Virus record (IMG/VR): IMGVR_UViG_3300020469_000186
Span: 1 to 28,900 of that record
DNA: 28,900 nucleotides
From: a virus
Strand: one strand, 5' to 3'
Under the pieces are notes generated by a model. The model was not told the DNA's origin. It did not search any database and saw only the letters and a program-made list of their open reading frames with translations. Position 1 is the stretch's first letter. Every line of letters starts with the position of its first letter. Shown piece after piece: positions 6,454 to 14,287 of this stretch. Made by a program: the position numbers and the translations under genes.

Positions 6454-6915
6454 TTATTTTTTACTTATAGCTTTAAACTTCTCTGCACCACGAGAGCCAA
6501 AGTATGCTACGTAAACAGTAATAAGAAGTGATTTAAGTAAATCTACCCAAGCATCGTCAATAGAAAAATCTATTTCAAATCCATCTAATAAAATAAATAT
6601 TACTAATGAACAAGTAAGAAATATTAAACTCATTGGTCTAGTATTTTTGCTAAGCCAAGAATCAGACTTCATATCTGACTCCCAACGTTTGCTTACTTCT
6701 TGCATTTCTACCATATCTTGCTCTAACAGTTTTAAGGCTTTTTCTTTATCTTCTGGTGGTAGAACAATGTCTGGCTCTTTTTGTATCAGTCCTTTAACAA
6801 CACCTAAAACACCAGCATCTGGTAACACATCGCCTACTAGTCCAACAATAGCTGGTACTTTATCAGTAAGAAATTTACCTACTTTAGTTTCACTAAACTT
6901 TTTCTTATTTGGCAT
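6454..6915 (-). CDS. Holin, 3-TM family type
   Basis: 153 aa. The plan is that of the phage holins with an N-terminal soluble part and C-terminal spans: a polar region (with VPAIVGLVGDVLPDAGVLGVVKGL), a charged EDKEKALKLLEQDMVEMQEVSKRWESDM helix, then SWLSKNTRPMSLIFLTCSLVIFILLDGF and a second span LLKSLLITVYVAYFGSRG. The SWLSKNTRP motif before the first span is characteristic of this family. It would open the inner membrane to the M15 peptidase, whose gene it overlaps by 11 bases. Confidence 0.8.
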   Translation of the reverse strand: MPNKKKFSETKVGKFLTDKVPAIVGLVGDVLPDAGVLGVVKGLIQKEPDIVLPPEDKEKALKLLEQDMVEMQEVSKRWESDMKSDSWLSKNTRPMSLIFLTCSLVIFILLDGFEIDFSIDDAWVDLLKSLLITVYVAYFGSRGAEKFKAISKK

Positions 6916-7336
6916 AGTTCCAACGTGCTTTAGTTTTTCTTATGTCATAATGAACAAATGTATCGTAAAGACCTAATCCACCTTGTAGCATTTCGCCCAT
7001 ATCTATCAAATCCTCAATGATTCTATAAACCTCTGCTGGTTTCAAACTCTCTATTGCTATGTCTGCTGCTTTGCCAAAAACGTGCTGTGATGTTTCAATT
7101 CTTTTACCATCAATCATCTTATACGCACCACCTATTTTTGCATTGTGTTCTGGACTTCTATATGCACTATTAACAGTAATAGGTCTGCCTGTATAATCTC
7201 TAAGAAATTGTAATTGTTGTGCGAGTTTTATAATGTTTTCATAAACATTCAAAGGCATACTGCAATTATTATCACAATCTTTACATTTGCCCTTACATTC
7301 AAACTCTTTTATATTAAAGTTTTTTGTTAGTTGCAT
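6905..7336 (-). CDS. M15-family peptidase endolysin
   Basis: 143 aa. The zinc site of M15 (D-Ala-D-Ala carboxypeptidase/endopeptidase) enzymes is intact: SQHVFGKAADI gives His85 and Asp92, and FVHYD gives His129; NSAYRSPEHN precedes it. It should cut peptidoglycan peptides at lysis. The N-terminus has a cluster of four Cys (residues 14-25, C-x3-C-x2-C-x3-C), more than in most relatives. There is no signal peptide, in keeping with release through the neighbouring holin. It overlaps genes on both sides. Confidence 0.9.
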   Translation of the reverse strand: MQLTKNFNIKEFECKGKCKDCDNNCSMPLNVYENIIKLAQQLQFLRDYTGRPITVNSAYRSPEHNAKIGGAYKMIDGKRIETSQHVFGKAADIAIESLKPAEVYRIIEDLIDMGEMLQGGLGLYDTFVHYDIRKTKARWNYAK

Positions 7337-7490
7337 TTTTTCGTTTCTTGTATACCTCGTATATTTTCTGAAAGGTGTATATAATAGATGCTAAGAGCAG
7401 TATAATTTTTAGACTGTTTTCTACAGCAGTAAAGCTAATTCCTAAAGTAATTAAATTAAATATGTACAATCTTGCATCTTCTAAATTCAT
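7314..7490 (-). CDS. Small membrane protein of the lysis cassette (58 aa)
   Basis: 58 aa from the ATG at 7490 (MNLEDARLYIFNLITLGISF), chosen because this ATG overlaps the stop of the 32-aa gene as ATGA; a GTG at 7520 would add ten residues and give no such coupling. Two hydrophobic stretches, about residues 8-24 and 28-45, and a basic tail (KKRKNATNKK) suggest a small holin- or spanin-like membrane protein. It overlaps the M15 peptidase start by 23 bases. The precise role in lysis is unknown. Confidence 0.6.
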   Translation of the reverse strand: MNLEDARLYIFNLITLGISFTAVENSLKIILLLASIIYTFQKIYEVYKKRKNATNKKL

Positions 7491-7585
7491 AACATCAAAC
7501 CTTTTAAAAAAGCGTTCCACTTAGCTATAAGATATAACTGAAACATTTCTATTTTGTCTGCTAAGTATCTTAATCCTTTTACCAT
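7487..7585 (-). CDS. Very small hypothetical protein (32 aa)
   Basis: 32 aa, starting MVKGLRYLADKIEMFQLYLI. An amphipathic or hydrophobic helix over most of its length, with Trp near the end. Its start overlaps the stop of the 100-aa gene as TAATG and its stop overlaps the next start as ATGA, which supports translation despite the size. It may be membrane-associated and part of lysis. Confidence 0.5.
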   Translation of the reverse strand: MVKGLRYLADKIEMFQLYLIAKWNAFLKGLML

Positions 7586-7887
7586 TACATTTTATTCAAT
7601 TGATAATCTATTCCGTAAAAACTGTGTACTCCATTTCCATCTGCTATTGCAACTGCGTAAGATTTCCAGCCATAAGGGTGTTCTTCTAATCCTTTCCACA
7701 TTACATCAATATGGTATTTATCGCTTAATACATTAGGAGTTATTTCGTTTCCTTCTGCATCTTCTTGTCCTTGTTCTAATGTAATATGACCTAGTTTTAC
7801 AATAGCGTGTGCGTGATTCTCTGGCAAACCTTCAATTTTAGTGTAAGCTTGTGCCTCATCAACAAATTCATATTTAGCTATTCTCAT
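7585..7887 (-). CDS. Hypothetical protein next to tail adhesin gene (100 aa)
   Basis: 100 aa starting MRIAKYEFVDEAQAYTKIEG. It contains AHAIVKLGHI, a central DKYHIDVMWKGLEEHPYGWKSYAV segment and a HSFYGIDY end, a mixed alpha/beta composition. I know similar small proteins after fibre genes in Bacteroidota phages but no function. It overlaps the LamG-type gene by 4 bases, so it may be a virion or fibre-assembly protein. Confidence 0.6.
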   Translation of the reverse strand: MRIAKYEFVDEAQAYTKIEGLPENHAHAIVKLGHITLEQGQEDAEGNEITPNVLSDKYHIDVMWKGLEEHPYGWKSYAVAIADGNGVHSFYGIDYQLNKM

Positions 7888-9074
7888 AATGTTGTAAGTG
7901 TTTCTAATTCGCTTTGAGTTAATACTGTATCATAAATCCTAGCATCATATACTTTGCCTTCAAAAAATCTAGATGTGCCACCTTCATCAGCAAAATTAAA
8001 CTCTAGAAATCCAGTAGGCACTACTCCACTTGTGTCTGTGTTTTTTAACACACCATTGAAATAAACTTTAAACTCATTTTCTTTAAATGAGATAGCCATT
8101 TTATTTTTTTGGTTTTCTATTACGTCTGGAATTGTATACTCAGCTTGTGTACTACCATTATAAACAGTTACTTTTATAGTTCCAACAGTAGGTGTACTTG
8201 CTTGAAATTGAAACCTAATAAAATCACTAGTCGAGTTGTCTGATAACGTTATATTGTTATAAGCGTTTAAAGGTTGTCCGTAGTTGTTTACATATAGATA
8301 AATAGTACCTTCTGTTATATTAAATAAATTAACATCTCCAGCATCTGTACACTTATCTACTTCCCTTGTTGTTGCACTACCATCGGTTATAATTGTACTA
8401 CTAGCATATAAGCAATCTATTTCTACCTGACCACCCCATACAGAAATATCAATATCTGCATTTGTTGAGTGCTGACTTGCCCAAGTACCTAAATAAATAT
8501 ATTTTGTTAATCCACTTCCTCTTGATGCTACTACATTTATTGTAGTCCATTGAGGAGTTATAGTGTGCTTTGTTGTAGTACTTCCATTACCATAAAAACT
8601 TATGTCTTGATTTATACCTGTATTACTTTTAACCCAAACGCTGCCAAAATAAGTTCCATCTCCAGTTGTTGTTGTTGGAAATTCTATCAATGAATAGTTT
8701 GATCCAGTTACACTTGCTTGTAATCTAGTAGCTGTTTTAGTTCCATCTGGTGCTATAATATAGTTAGCAGTCAATGTAGGATTTGGACTACTACCACTTA
8801 AAGCACTATAAGTGTTCATAGCAGTATTATTAATAGCGTGGTTAGTCCTTTGTGGCTCTAACAATAAGCTAGGACATTGGTCATTGTACCAGTCTAATCT
8901 AGGTATACTTGTACTATCTGAGCCAACTTCTTCAAGCAAACCATCTTTCCTAACTCTTGTAGCTTTACAAGTTCTTTCAAAAGTAAAATCTCCTGTACCA
9001 TCATTAGGCAATACAGAAAAGACCTTAGCATTCATATAAGCACTTGGGATTAAAGCTAAAATAGGTTTACTCAT
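7884..9074 (-). CDS. Tail adhesin/spike with LamG-like domain
   Basis: 396 aa. PSLLLEPQRTN at residues 68-78 is a motif found in phage head-spike and tail proteins. Residues 85-240 are beta-rich with SVWVKSNTG, like carbohydrate-binding jelly-roll modules. The last 150 residues (EGTIYLYVN, KNKMAISFKENEFKVYFNG, FFEGKVYDARIYDTVLTQSE) follow the LamG/concanavalin-like pattern. It probably binds host surface glycans. It overlaps the genes on both sides by 4-8 bases. Confidence 0.75.
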   Translation of the reverse strand: MSKPILALIPSAYMNAKVFSVLPNDGTGDFTFERTCKATRVRKDGLLEEVGSDSTSIPRLDWYNDQCPSLLLEPQRTNHAINNTAMNTYSALSGSSPNPTLTANYIIAPDGTKTATRLQASVTGSNYSLIEFPTTTTGDGTYFGSVWVKSNTGINQDISFYGNGSTTTKHTITPQWTTINVVASRGSGLTKYIYLGTWASQHSTNADIDISVWGGQVEIDCLYASSTIITDGSATTREVDKCTDAGDVNLFNITEGTIYLYVNNYGQPLNAYNNITLSDNSTSDFIRFQFQASTPTVGTIKVTVYNGSTQAEYTIPDVIENQKNKMAISFKENEFKVYFNGVLKNTDTSGVVPTGFLEFNFADEGGTSRFFEGKVYDARIYDTVLTQSELETLTTL

Positions 9075-9198
9075 CTTCTTCTTTAGGGATTGATTCGTTA
9101 AGTATTTTTACAATCTCTTGTGCTTGTGCTAACACAGCAATAGGTAATGTATTAATAACTTGATTTACTCTTGCAATTTGTTCTTTAGTAATTTCCAT
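9067..9198 (-). CDS. Small hypothetical protein (43 aa)
   Basis: 43 aa (MEITKEQIARVNQVINTLPI, AVLAQAQEIVKILNES), a helix-rich acidic protein. It lies between the 81-aa and LamG-type genes and overlaps the latter by 8 bases. The composition suggests a short helical bundle; function unknown. Confidence 0.6.
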   Translation of the reverse strand: MEITKEQIARVNQVINTLPIAVLAQAQEIVKILNESIPKEEDE

Positions 9199-9215
9199 AA
9201 TTATATATTTTTAAA

Positions 9216-9461
9216 TTATTCTGGCAAATCTTCAAAAGAATCTGCATAGTCGCTCGGCAAATAGCTTTCCATTTCTGTAATCTGCTCTGCGCTTAACTCA
9301 TCTTTATAAAAGTCATTTGCTAAAACCCACTTAAAATGGTCTTTAATTGCTTCTGTGTTATCATCATCAGCGATTTGACTTAATTGGTCTGGTATCTGCG
9401 AACTAATTACCACTTTATGACTATCTGGTGTGTTTTCTGTTGTTACTACGTTTCTAAACAT
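9216..9461 (-). CDS. Acidic hypothetical protein (81 aa)
   Basis: 81 aa, with HKVVISSQIPDQLSQIADDD, a DHFKWVLANDFYKDEL helix and an acidic end (SDYADSFEDLPE). It follows the S74 fibre gene by 3 bases and is likely expressed with it. No family recognised. Confidence 0.6.
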   Translation of the reverse strand: MFRNVVTTENTPDSHKVVISSQIPDQLSQIADDDNTEAIKDHFKWVLANDFYKDELSAEQITEMESYLPSDYADSFEDLPE

Positions 9462-9464
9462 TAT

Positions 9465-11117
9465 TTATGATTTTAATAATTCTACTTCTGATTTTAATTC
9501 TTTTATTGCTTGTACTAATACAGGTATTAATCTTCCGTAAGTAGCCTCTAATTTATCTGGGTTACCATCATATACTAAATTTAAGTAATCATCATCAACC
9601 CCTTGTAAGTCTTGTGCAATAAACCCTATATCTTTTTGACCTTTACGAGAGCTAAAAAACTCATTACCATTTAAATCAGTTTCTGCTCTATTATCCCAAA
9701 CAAACTTTTTAGGCTGTAATGAATCAATAAAATCTAACCCATAAGGTATTGTTTCAATTTGTGTTTTATCTCTTTCATCTGATATAGCTGTAATACTTGT
9801 TACTGCACATCTTAAAGTTGCAATACTAGAATTACCTAAAGTAACTTGATTTGAGCCATTAGTAGGCGAACTTGTTGCTGCATAACCTATTGCTGTAGTG
9901 TTTGTTCCAGTTACAGTAGGGTCTGTAGAACTTCCTAAACAAGTATTGTTTGTTCCACTACCAATACTTTGACCAGCATTGAAACCTAGCATAACATTAC
10001 CAGTTCCAGATGATAAGCCAATTCCAGCTTGATAACCTACAGCAGTATTAGAACCAGCATCTGTTGCAATTTTTCCAGCTTCATAACCAACTAAAACATT
10101 ATTAACCCCTGTAGTTAGATTTAAAGCAGCTTTTCTGCCAATTACTGTATTTTGGCTACCATTGGTAAGTGCAAACAAACTATTTTGACCTAATGAAGTA
10201 TTGTCAAAACCACTACCACTACCAGCAGAGGCTGCACCAGTACCAACAAAAGTGTTTGAGCTTCCAGTAATACTTTTACCAGCTTCATAACCAATATTTG
10301 TATTAGAGCCTCCAGTTGTGTAGCTATAACCAGCTTTAAAACCTATGTTAGTATTACTTGCTCCAGATGTGTTTGAGAAACCAGATTGATGACCTATTGA
10401 AATTGTACCCTCAGCTGAATTATTCCTATTAGCAAAGTTACCTATTCCAATACTATTTGAACCTGTATTACTATTTCCAGCAGAAACACCTATACCAACT
10501 TGATATATTCCTGTGTTTGCAGATGTTCCAGCATCAAGACCAATATAAACGTTGTTTGATGCAGTACCAGTCCTATAAGCATTTTTACCTATTGCTACAT
10601 TGCTTCCTCCAGTAGATAAAGTAGATAAAGCGTCTAATCCTATTGCAACACTATTTGTACCGCTAGTTATAGAATCACCCGCATTGTTACCAATTAAAGT
10701 GTTTGAATCACCTGAAGTTAAAGATTCTCCAGCTCTAATACCTAAAATAGTATTATCTTGTGGATTTCCACTTAAATTACTTGGTACTTCTCCAACGTAC
10801 AAGCTATCTGTATCAACTAACACATCACTAAGACCATTTAGGCTTGTTGCACCACCACTAGCAGTTGTAAAAGTAAACGAGCCACTTCCATTAGTAGTTA
10901 ATACTTGCCCATTTGTACCATCAGAGCCTACATCATCTAACTGAGTTAAACCTAAAGATACTGCTCCAGTCAAACTATTTACGCTTGTTACTGGAGCTGC
11001 TGGTGCTAAGTTAGCTGGTGTAATTCTAACATTATCAGAGCCATTAAAACCTACAACGAAAGCTACATCCGAAGAATTGGTTTTTAAATCAAATTCACTA
11101 AATTTTTTATTTGCCAT
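9465..11117 (-). CDS. Tail fibre with head-type repeats and S74 chaperone domain
   Basis: 550 aa. A short N-terminal part (MANKKFSEFDLKTNSSDVAF, likely virion attachment) leads into a Gly/Ser/Asn-rich region from about 110 to 430 with many xAIGxxAG, NTxIGxxAG or NTNIGYEAG units, like the left-handed beta-roll head repeats of trimeric adhesins. The last 106 residues begin ISDERDKTQIE and include KDIGFIAQDL and YGRLIPVLVQAIKEL: a peptidase S74 intramolecular chaperone, which trimerises the fibre and cuts itself at the Ser of SDERxK (Ser446). Likely receptor-binding fibre. Confidence 0.85.
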   Translation of the reverse strand: MANKKFSEFDLKTNSSDVAFVVGFNGSDNVRITPANLAPAAPVTSVNSLTGAVSLGLTQLDDVGSDGTNGQVLTTNGSGSFTFTTASGGATSLNGLSDVLVDTDSLYVGEVPSNLSGNPQDNTILGIRAGESLTSGDSNTLIGNNAGDSITSGTNSVAIGLDALSTLSTGGSNVAIGKNAYRTGTASNNVYIGLDAGTSANTGIYQVGIGVSAGNSNTGSNSIGIGNFANRNNSAEGTISIGHQSGFSNTSGASNTNIGFKAGYSYTTGGSNTNIGYEAGKSITGSSNTFVGTGAASAGSGSGFDNTSLGQNSLFALTNGSQNTVIGRKAALNLTTGVNNVLVGYEAGKIATDAGSNTAVGYQAGIGLSSGTGNVMLGFNAGQSIGSGTNNTCLGSSTDPTVTGTNTTAIGYAATSSPTNGSNQVTLGNSSIATLRCAVTSITAISDERDKTQIETIPYGLDFIDSLQPKKFVWDNRAETDLNGNEFFSSRKGQKDIGFIAQDLQGVDDDYLNLVYDGNPDKLEATYGRLIPVLVQAIKELKSEVELLKS

Positions 11118-11127
11118 TTTTTTATTT

Positions 11128-11304
11128 TTATTCTATTATTATATATTCGTTGTTTTCCGTTTGTAAGTAATCCCCATTTTCAGCTAATATCTCAAAAGCT
11201 GTCGTAGGGTCTACTAAATCTCTATAAATTATACCCCATCCTATAGTGTTGTCTAAAACACCATTTCCCCAATATGTAGTATCGTATATCTTTCCAAATG
11301 CCAT
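11128..11304 (-). CDS. Small virion-associated protein (58 aa)
   Basis: 58 aa (MAFGKIYDTTYWGNGVLDNT, then IGWGIIYRDL). It ends with LAENGDYLQTENNEYIIIE, which matches the last residues of the 883-aa tail protein (LAENGDTLITEGSDTIILE). It follows the 43-aa gene with stop and start directly adjacent and precedes the S74 fibre gene. A structural or fibre-joining role is inferred from this shared end. Confidence 0.6.
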   Translation of the reverse strand: MAFGKIYDTTYWGNGVLDNTIGWGIIYRDLVDPTTAFEILAENGDYLQTENNEYIIIE

Positions 11305-11436
11305 TTATTTGTCTTTATAAGTTTTGTAGCATATCGCTACTGATTGTTCTCTATTGTATTCCTTTGTCATTTGTGCCACACACCGAATCATAAAATCTTT
11401 TTGCTTCTCTTTCGCTTTTGGTTTCGGTATCGGCAT
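11305..11436 (-). CDS. Small MPIPKP-type phage protein (43 aa)
   Basis: 43 aa (MPIPKPKAKEKQKDFMIRCV, then AQMTKEYNREQSVAICYKTY). The start MPIPKP, the RC near residue 19 and the final AICYK match a short motif family seen as free proteins or as appendages of phage head proteins, in the pattern MPxPKPxxxE...FxxRC...QxxAVCY. Function unknown. The start lies inside the 45-aa frame at 11351-11488; the stop abuts the next ATG. Confidence 0.65.
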   Translation of the reverse strand: MPIPKPKAKEKQKDFMIRCVAQMTKEYNREQSVAICYKTYKDK

Positions 11437-11488
11437 CTATATACTTTTTTAGTTTTGTTATGTTTGTTTCTTTTACTTTATATTTCAT
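11351..11488 (-). CDS. Small hypothetical protein overlapping the MPIPKP gene (45 aa)
   Basis: 45 aa (MKYKVKETNITKLKKYIDAD, then TETKSEREAKRFYDSVCGTN). The start overlaps the stop of the connector gene as ATGA, which supports translation. Its last 86 bases overlap the MPIPKP-type gene in another frame. Either both are made or only the downstream gene is real; the coupling makes me retain it. No family recognised. Confidence 0.45.
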   Translation of the reverse strand: MKYKVKETNITKLKKYIDADTETKSEREAKRFYDSVCGTNDKGIQ

Positions 11489-12000
11489 AAAACCCAGCCT
11501 TTAAAGGTTGTGTCTGTGTCTGGACTTATGTCCTCATCTGTGTTACTATTATACTCTGGAAACAAATCATTATGAAAACTTAAATAATCTACTAATCTTG
11601 TAGAGTAATAGTTAGCGTATTCTCTAGCTTTACTAACTAAGTAATCTACTTCGTTTTTATCTACGTTCTGTGCTGTTTCGCTACTATGCTTAAATACACC
11701 ACCATTTTTTATTTGATAAGCCGCGAATGGGATATAATTCATCTGCGCGAACCAAATGAGCGTTGGCTGCACGAATGTGTTTACTAAGGTTAAATAATTA
11801 CCAGATAACCCAGCACCGCCACCAGCACCAGAAGCTATATCTGCACCTATCTTGTTGTATAGGTCTGTACCTAATAAGTTTTGTATGTCTATCTGTTGAG
11901 CAACCTTAATAAATTGTATAAATTTATCCGTATCTACATTGCCATCAATAATAGAGTTTTTAACTAGGTCTGTTCGTGATATAAATAATGCTGTTGCCAT
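11485..12000 (-). CDS. Head-tail connector (head completion) protein
   Basis: 171 aa. The helical start (ISRTDLVKNSIIDGNVDTDK), QIDIQNLLGTDLYNKI, a Gly/Ala-rich loop (ASGAGGGAGLSG) and a helical second half (FAQMNYIPFAAYQIKNGGVFKHSSE, YLVSKAREYANYY) match a head-completion family of Bacteroidota phages comparable to gp6/gp15-type adaptors. It should sit on the portal and join head to tail, in line with its gene lying 1 base after the portal gene. Confidence 0.65.
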   Translation of the reverse strand: MATALFISRTDLVKNSIIDGNVDTDKFIQFIKVAQQIDIQNLLGTDLYNKIGADIASGAGGGAGLSGNYLTLVNTFVQPTLIWFAQMNYIPFAAYQIKNGGVFKHSSETAQNVDKNEVDYLVSKAREYANYYSTRLVDYLSFHNDLFPEYNSNTDEDISPDTDTTFKGWVL

Positions 12001-12001
12001 A

Positions 12002-13816
12002 CTAATTCTTAAATCCTATTTTATTCCAATACTCAGCAGTATAACCTTTATACTTCATATCCTTTGGTGCTACTGGCACTTTTTGAGCGTTTGCTTCTGG
12101 CTTAAAACCCCTAGACCTTGCCTCTGTTGTGCTTATAGCTTCTCCTAAGCCTTTCCCACCTTCTTTACGTACGTAGGTCTTTCTAAACCATTTATGTGAG
12201 CATCTAGCACCGCCTTTGTACAACCATATAGAGTATGTATCACTACCACCCTTACCAAATCCAGCATTGACTGCTTTGTTTTCCATAGCTACTATGTCCT
12301 CTTTACGATAAACCTTTTTAGCACTTACCATTTTAGAACAGAATTGTCTTGATGTAGCTTTTGTTCTAGCTGGGTTATACATATACCTTACTAAAAACTC
12401 TTTACCTTCTTCTTGTTTGCTTGTGCCATCTTGCTCACTTTCTCCGTAAGGTCTTGCACTACCAGTACTTACAAACTCCCATATCTTAGCTAATGTGCTT
12501 TTATCTTTAGGTTTGTTTAGGTCTGTTATAACCTCGTCTAATCCATCTTCTTGCTCATAATCAACCTCACGCTCGTCTATTACGTTAAAGTCCTTTAAAA
12601 GCTCTGATTCGTCCTCTCCTAAATCAATTAAAGCATCTGCTATTGTACTTCCTATTTCGTCTGGTAATTCCTTACCTAACTTTACTCCTGTTTCTTCTTC
12701 TTTTGTTTCTTCGTCCTCTACGTTTTCAAGGTCTGTAAACTCTAGTGGTTGTAAGGTCTTAAAGTATAGTTTTAAGGCGATATTATTGTAAGCAAGTATA
12801 GAATCAAAGGCATCTATTAAAAGGTGCTGAAATGGTCTAATAACTGTGTTATCCATAAGGATTGATGCGGTCTGCAACTCGTCTGCGTTGTTTCCTAATC
12901 CTGTTGAATCTTTTATCCCTAATAACATAGGACTTACAACTCTATGTGCTACCATTATCTTTTTACCACTCTCGTCTGATAAGAATTGATATTGGTTGTG
13001 TGCATCACTTAATTGTATAGGCTCTATTGTAGCTTGGCTCTCTGCGTTATCATTAAAAGCAAGAATAAATTTACCAGCATTAGAACTCCCAGAAAACTTA
13101 GAGTATATACGATTCTCTAACATTTGACGTTCCTCTGCGTTTGGAGTTCCATTATTAAAGTTAATAAGCATACTTGGTGCAAGACCATTAAGAATGTTGT
13201 TTAAGTGGTAGTTAGATATTTCTTCTTCTAACTCTGCGTATTGTAAGCCACCTTGATAGTCTGGACTACTATAATATTTGTACCCAGCTCTATAAGGCTT
13301 TACATAGATAATCTCAATGTTTTCTTTAGAGAAACCAAAAGCTGGTATTCTTTGTAGTTCTGTTCTTTGCTTTACCTTAGACCAATCGTCTGAATAATAA
13401 TACCCAGCTATTTCGCCCTTGTCATTGCACTTTTCAGCTCTTAGATTTTCTACTGGAATATGCTCTACTTGTGCAATAGTTTTTCTGTCCTTTGAGTAAA
13501 TAACTTGTATAGCACATTGCCCCATAAGTTTTAGGTCATAGCATAGCTTTCTAACGCAGTCTTTGTGAAACAGAGTAATCATTTTAGCGTATGCTTCTGG
13601 CTTTTTATTAGAATCTAAAGCATCTAAGCCTTTTCCGTAAATCATTTGACTAACACCATTAATAATAGCGTTGTTTGTAGGACTTCCGTTGTATCGGTCT
13701 ATTAAGTAACCAAAGTAATTGTTATCACTACCATAAGCCACCCATTGCTTATTCGACTTCTCTACAATCTCTGGACTTGTGTAAGTGCTTAAATTAACTA
13801 TTCTTAAATCGTTCAT
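12002..13816 (-). CDS. Portal protein with C-terminal extension
   Basis: 604 aa. Residues 1-360 are portal-like: KQWVAYGSDNNYFGYLID, NAIINGVSQMIYGKGL, CYDLKLMGQCAIQVIYSKD, then GLAPSMLINFNNGTPNAEE and AHRVVSPMLLGIKDSTGLGNNADELQ, the stem and crown signature of phage portals. From about 455 a separate basic module (FLVRYMYNPARTKATSRQFC, DTYSIWLYKGGARCSHKWFR) follows an acidic linker; it resembles a domain attached to head proteins in Bacteroidota phages. The portal forms the dodecameric DNA channel and docks terminase. It overlaps the 116-aa gene by 4 bases. Its position after the capsid genes is unusual. Confidence 0.85.
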   Translation of the reverse strand: MNDLRIVNLSTYTSPEIVEKSNKQWVAYGSDNNYFGYLIDRYNGSPTNNAIINGVSQMIYGKGLDALDSNKKPEAYAKMITLFHKDCVRKLCYDLKLMGQCAIQVIYSKDRKTIAQVEHIPVENLRAEKCNDKGEIAGYYYSDDWSKVKQRTELQRIPAFGFSKENIEIIYVKPYRAGYKYYSSPDYQGGLQYAELEEEISNYHLNNILNGLAPSMLINFNNGTPNAEERQMLENRIYSKFSGSSNAGKFILAFNDNAESQATIEPIQLSDAHNQYQFLSDESGKKIMVAHRVVSPMLLGIKDSTGLGNNADELQTASILMDNTVIRPFQHLLIDAFDSILAYNNIALKLYFKTLQPLEFTDLENVEDEETKEEETGVKLGKELPDEIGSTIADALIDLGEDESELLKDFNVIDEREVDYEQEDGLDEVITDLNKPKDKSTLAKIWEFVSTGSARPYGESEQDGTSKQEEGKEFLVRYMYNPARTKATSRQFCSKMVSAKKVYRKEDIVAMENKAVNAGFGKGGSDTYSIWLYKGGARCSHKWFRKTYVRKEGGKGLGEAISTTEARSRGFKPEANAQKVPVAPKDMKYKGYTAEYWNKIGFKN

Positions 13817-14163
13817 AAAATAATATAATCGTTATCAAAGCTATTCTCTGTGGTGTATTCTCCATCATTTACAGAATAGTAATCGTTGTTTGTTTGGTTT
13901 ACTGTTTGGTCTGTACAAAACACTCTGTCTTTATATATAACCGCAGTACCATTTTTTATGTCAAGCGTATAAAAATCGCCTTCTGTCAATGTTCCAAAAA
14001 CTGCATCAAATGACATATAGTTGCCAACTGTTGAGGCAGTAGGTGTTTTATTTATTACTGCACCTGTGCTTTCACTTGTAAGATTTACAGTTATTGCACC
14101 ATTAATAAATTGTCTAGGAATTACGTTAAAAGTCTTATTCCCATTTGTTCCTATTAACTTCAT
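13813..14163 (-). CDS. Hypothetical structural-region protein (116 aa)
   Basis: 116 aa, beta-rich (TFNVIPRQFINGAITVNLTS, YTLDIKNGTAVIYKDRVFC), Asn/Thr-rich, ending NSFDNDYIIL. The ATG directly abuts the TATTAATATATAA element and lies a few bases after a -7 box, so the transcript may be almost leaderless. It opens the portal-connector-fibre unit. The portal gene overlaps its end by 4 bases. A small virion protein is likely; no family recognised. Confidence 0.6.
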   Translation of the reverse strand: MKLIGTNGNKTFNVIPRQFINGAITVNLTSESTGAVINKTPTASTVGNYMSFDAVFGTLTEGDFYTLDIKNGTAVIYKDRVFCTDQTVNQTNNDYYSVNDGEYTTENSFDNDYIIL

Positions 14164-14184
14164 ATTAATATATAAACAAATATA
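14163..14184 (-). promoter_or_regulatory. Late promoter candidate with TATTAATATATAA element
   Basis: Minus strand TATATTTG (14184-14177), a full match to the TAnnTTTG box, followed at once by TTTATATATTAATA ending at the ATG. The T-tract of the preceding terminator (14198-14204) lies where a -33 element would be; there is no clear TTTG there. Confidence 0.55.
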
Positions 14185-14197
14185 AATTATTTTGCAT

Positions 14198-14226
14198 AAA
14201 AAAAGCCTCTCGCAAAGGAAAGGCTA
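14198..14226 (-). terminator. Intrinsic terminator after the major tail protein gene
   Basis: On the minus strand AGCCTTTC/GAGAGGCT pair (8 bp, one G-U) around a 6-base loop, followed by seven T. It lies 60 bases after the tail protein stop and joins directly to the next promoter. Confidence 0.85.
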
Positions 14227-14287
14227 ATTCTATTTATGTCGTCAACCAAAACAGACATAGGACAAATATACAAAAATATATCTAAAC

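Noticed and set aside
6430-6470. Terminator after holin
   Set aside because: Only A/T pairing (AAATAA/TTATTT) without a GC-containing stem.
7491-7520. GTG start ten codons upstream of the 58-aa lysis-cassette membrane gene
   Set aside because: The ATG at 7490 is coupled by ATGA to the preceding gene; the GTG lies inside that gene.
9700-10800. Nucleotide repeats in the fibre gene as a recombination array
   Set aside because: They are explained by the protein repeats of the fibre; spacing and sequence vary at DNA level.
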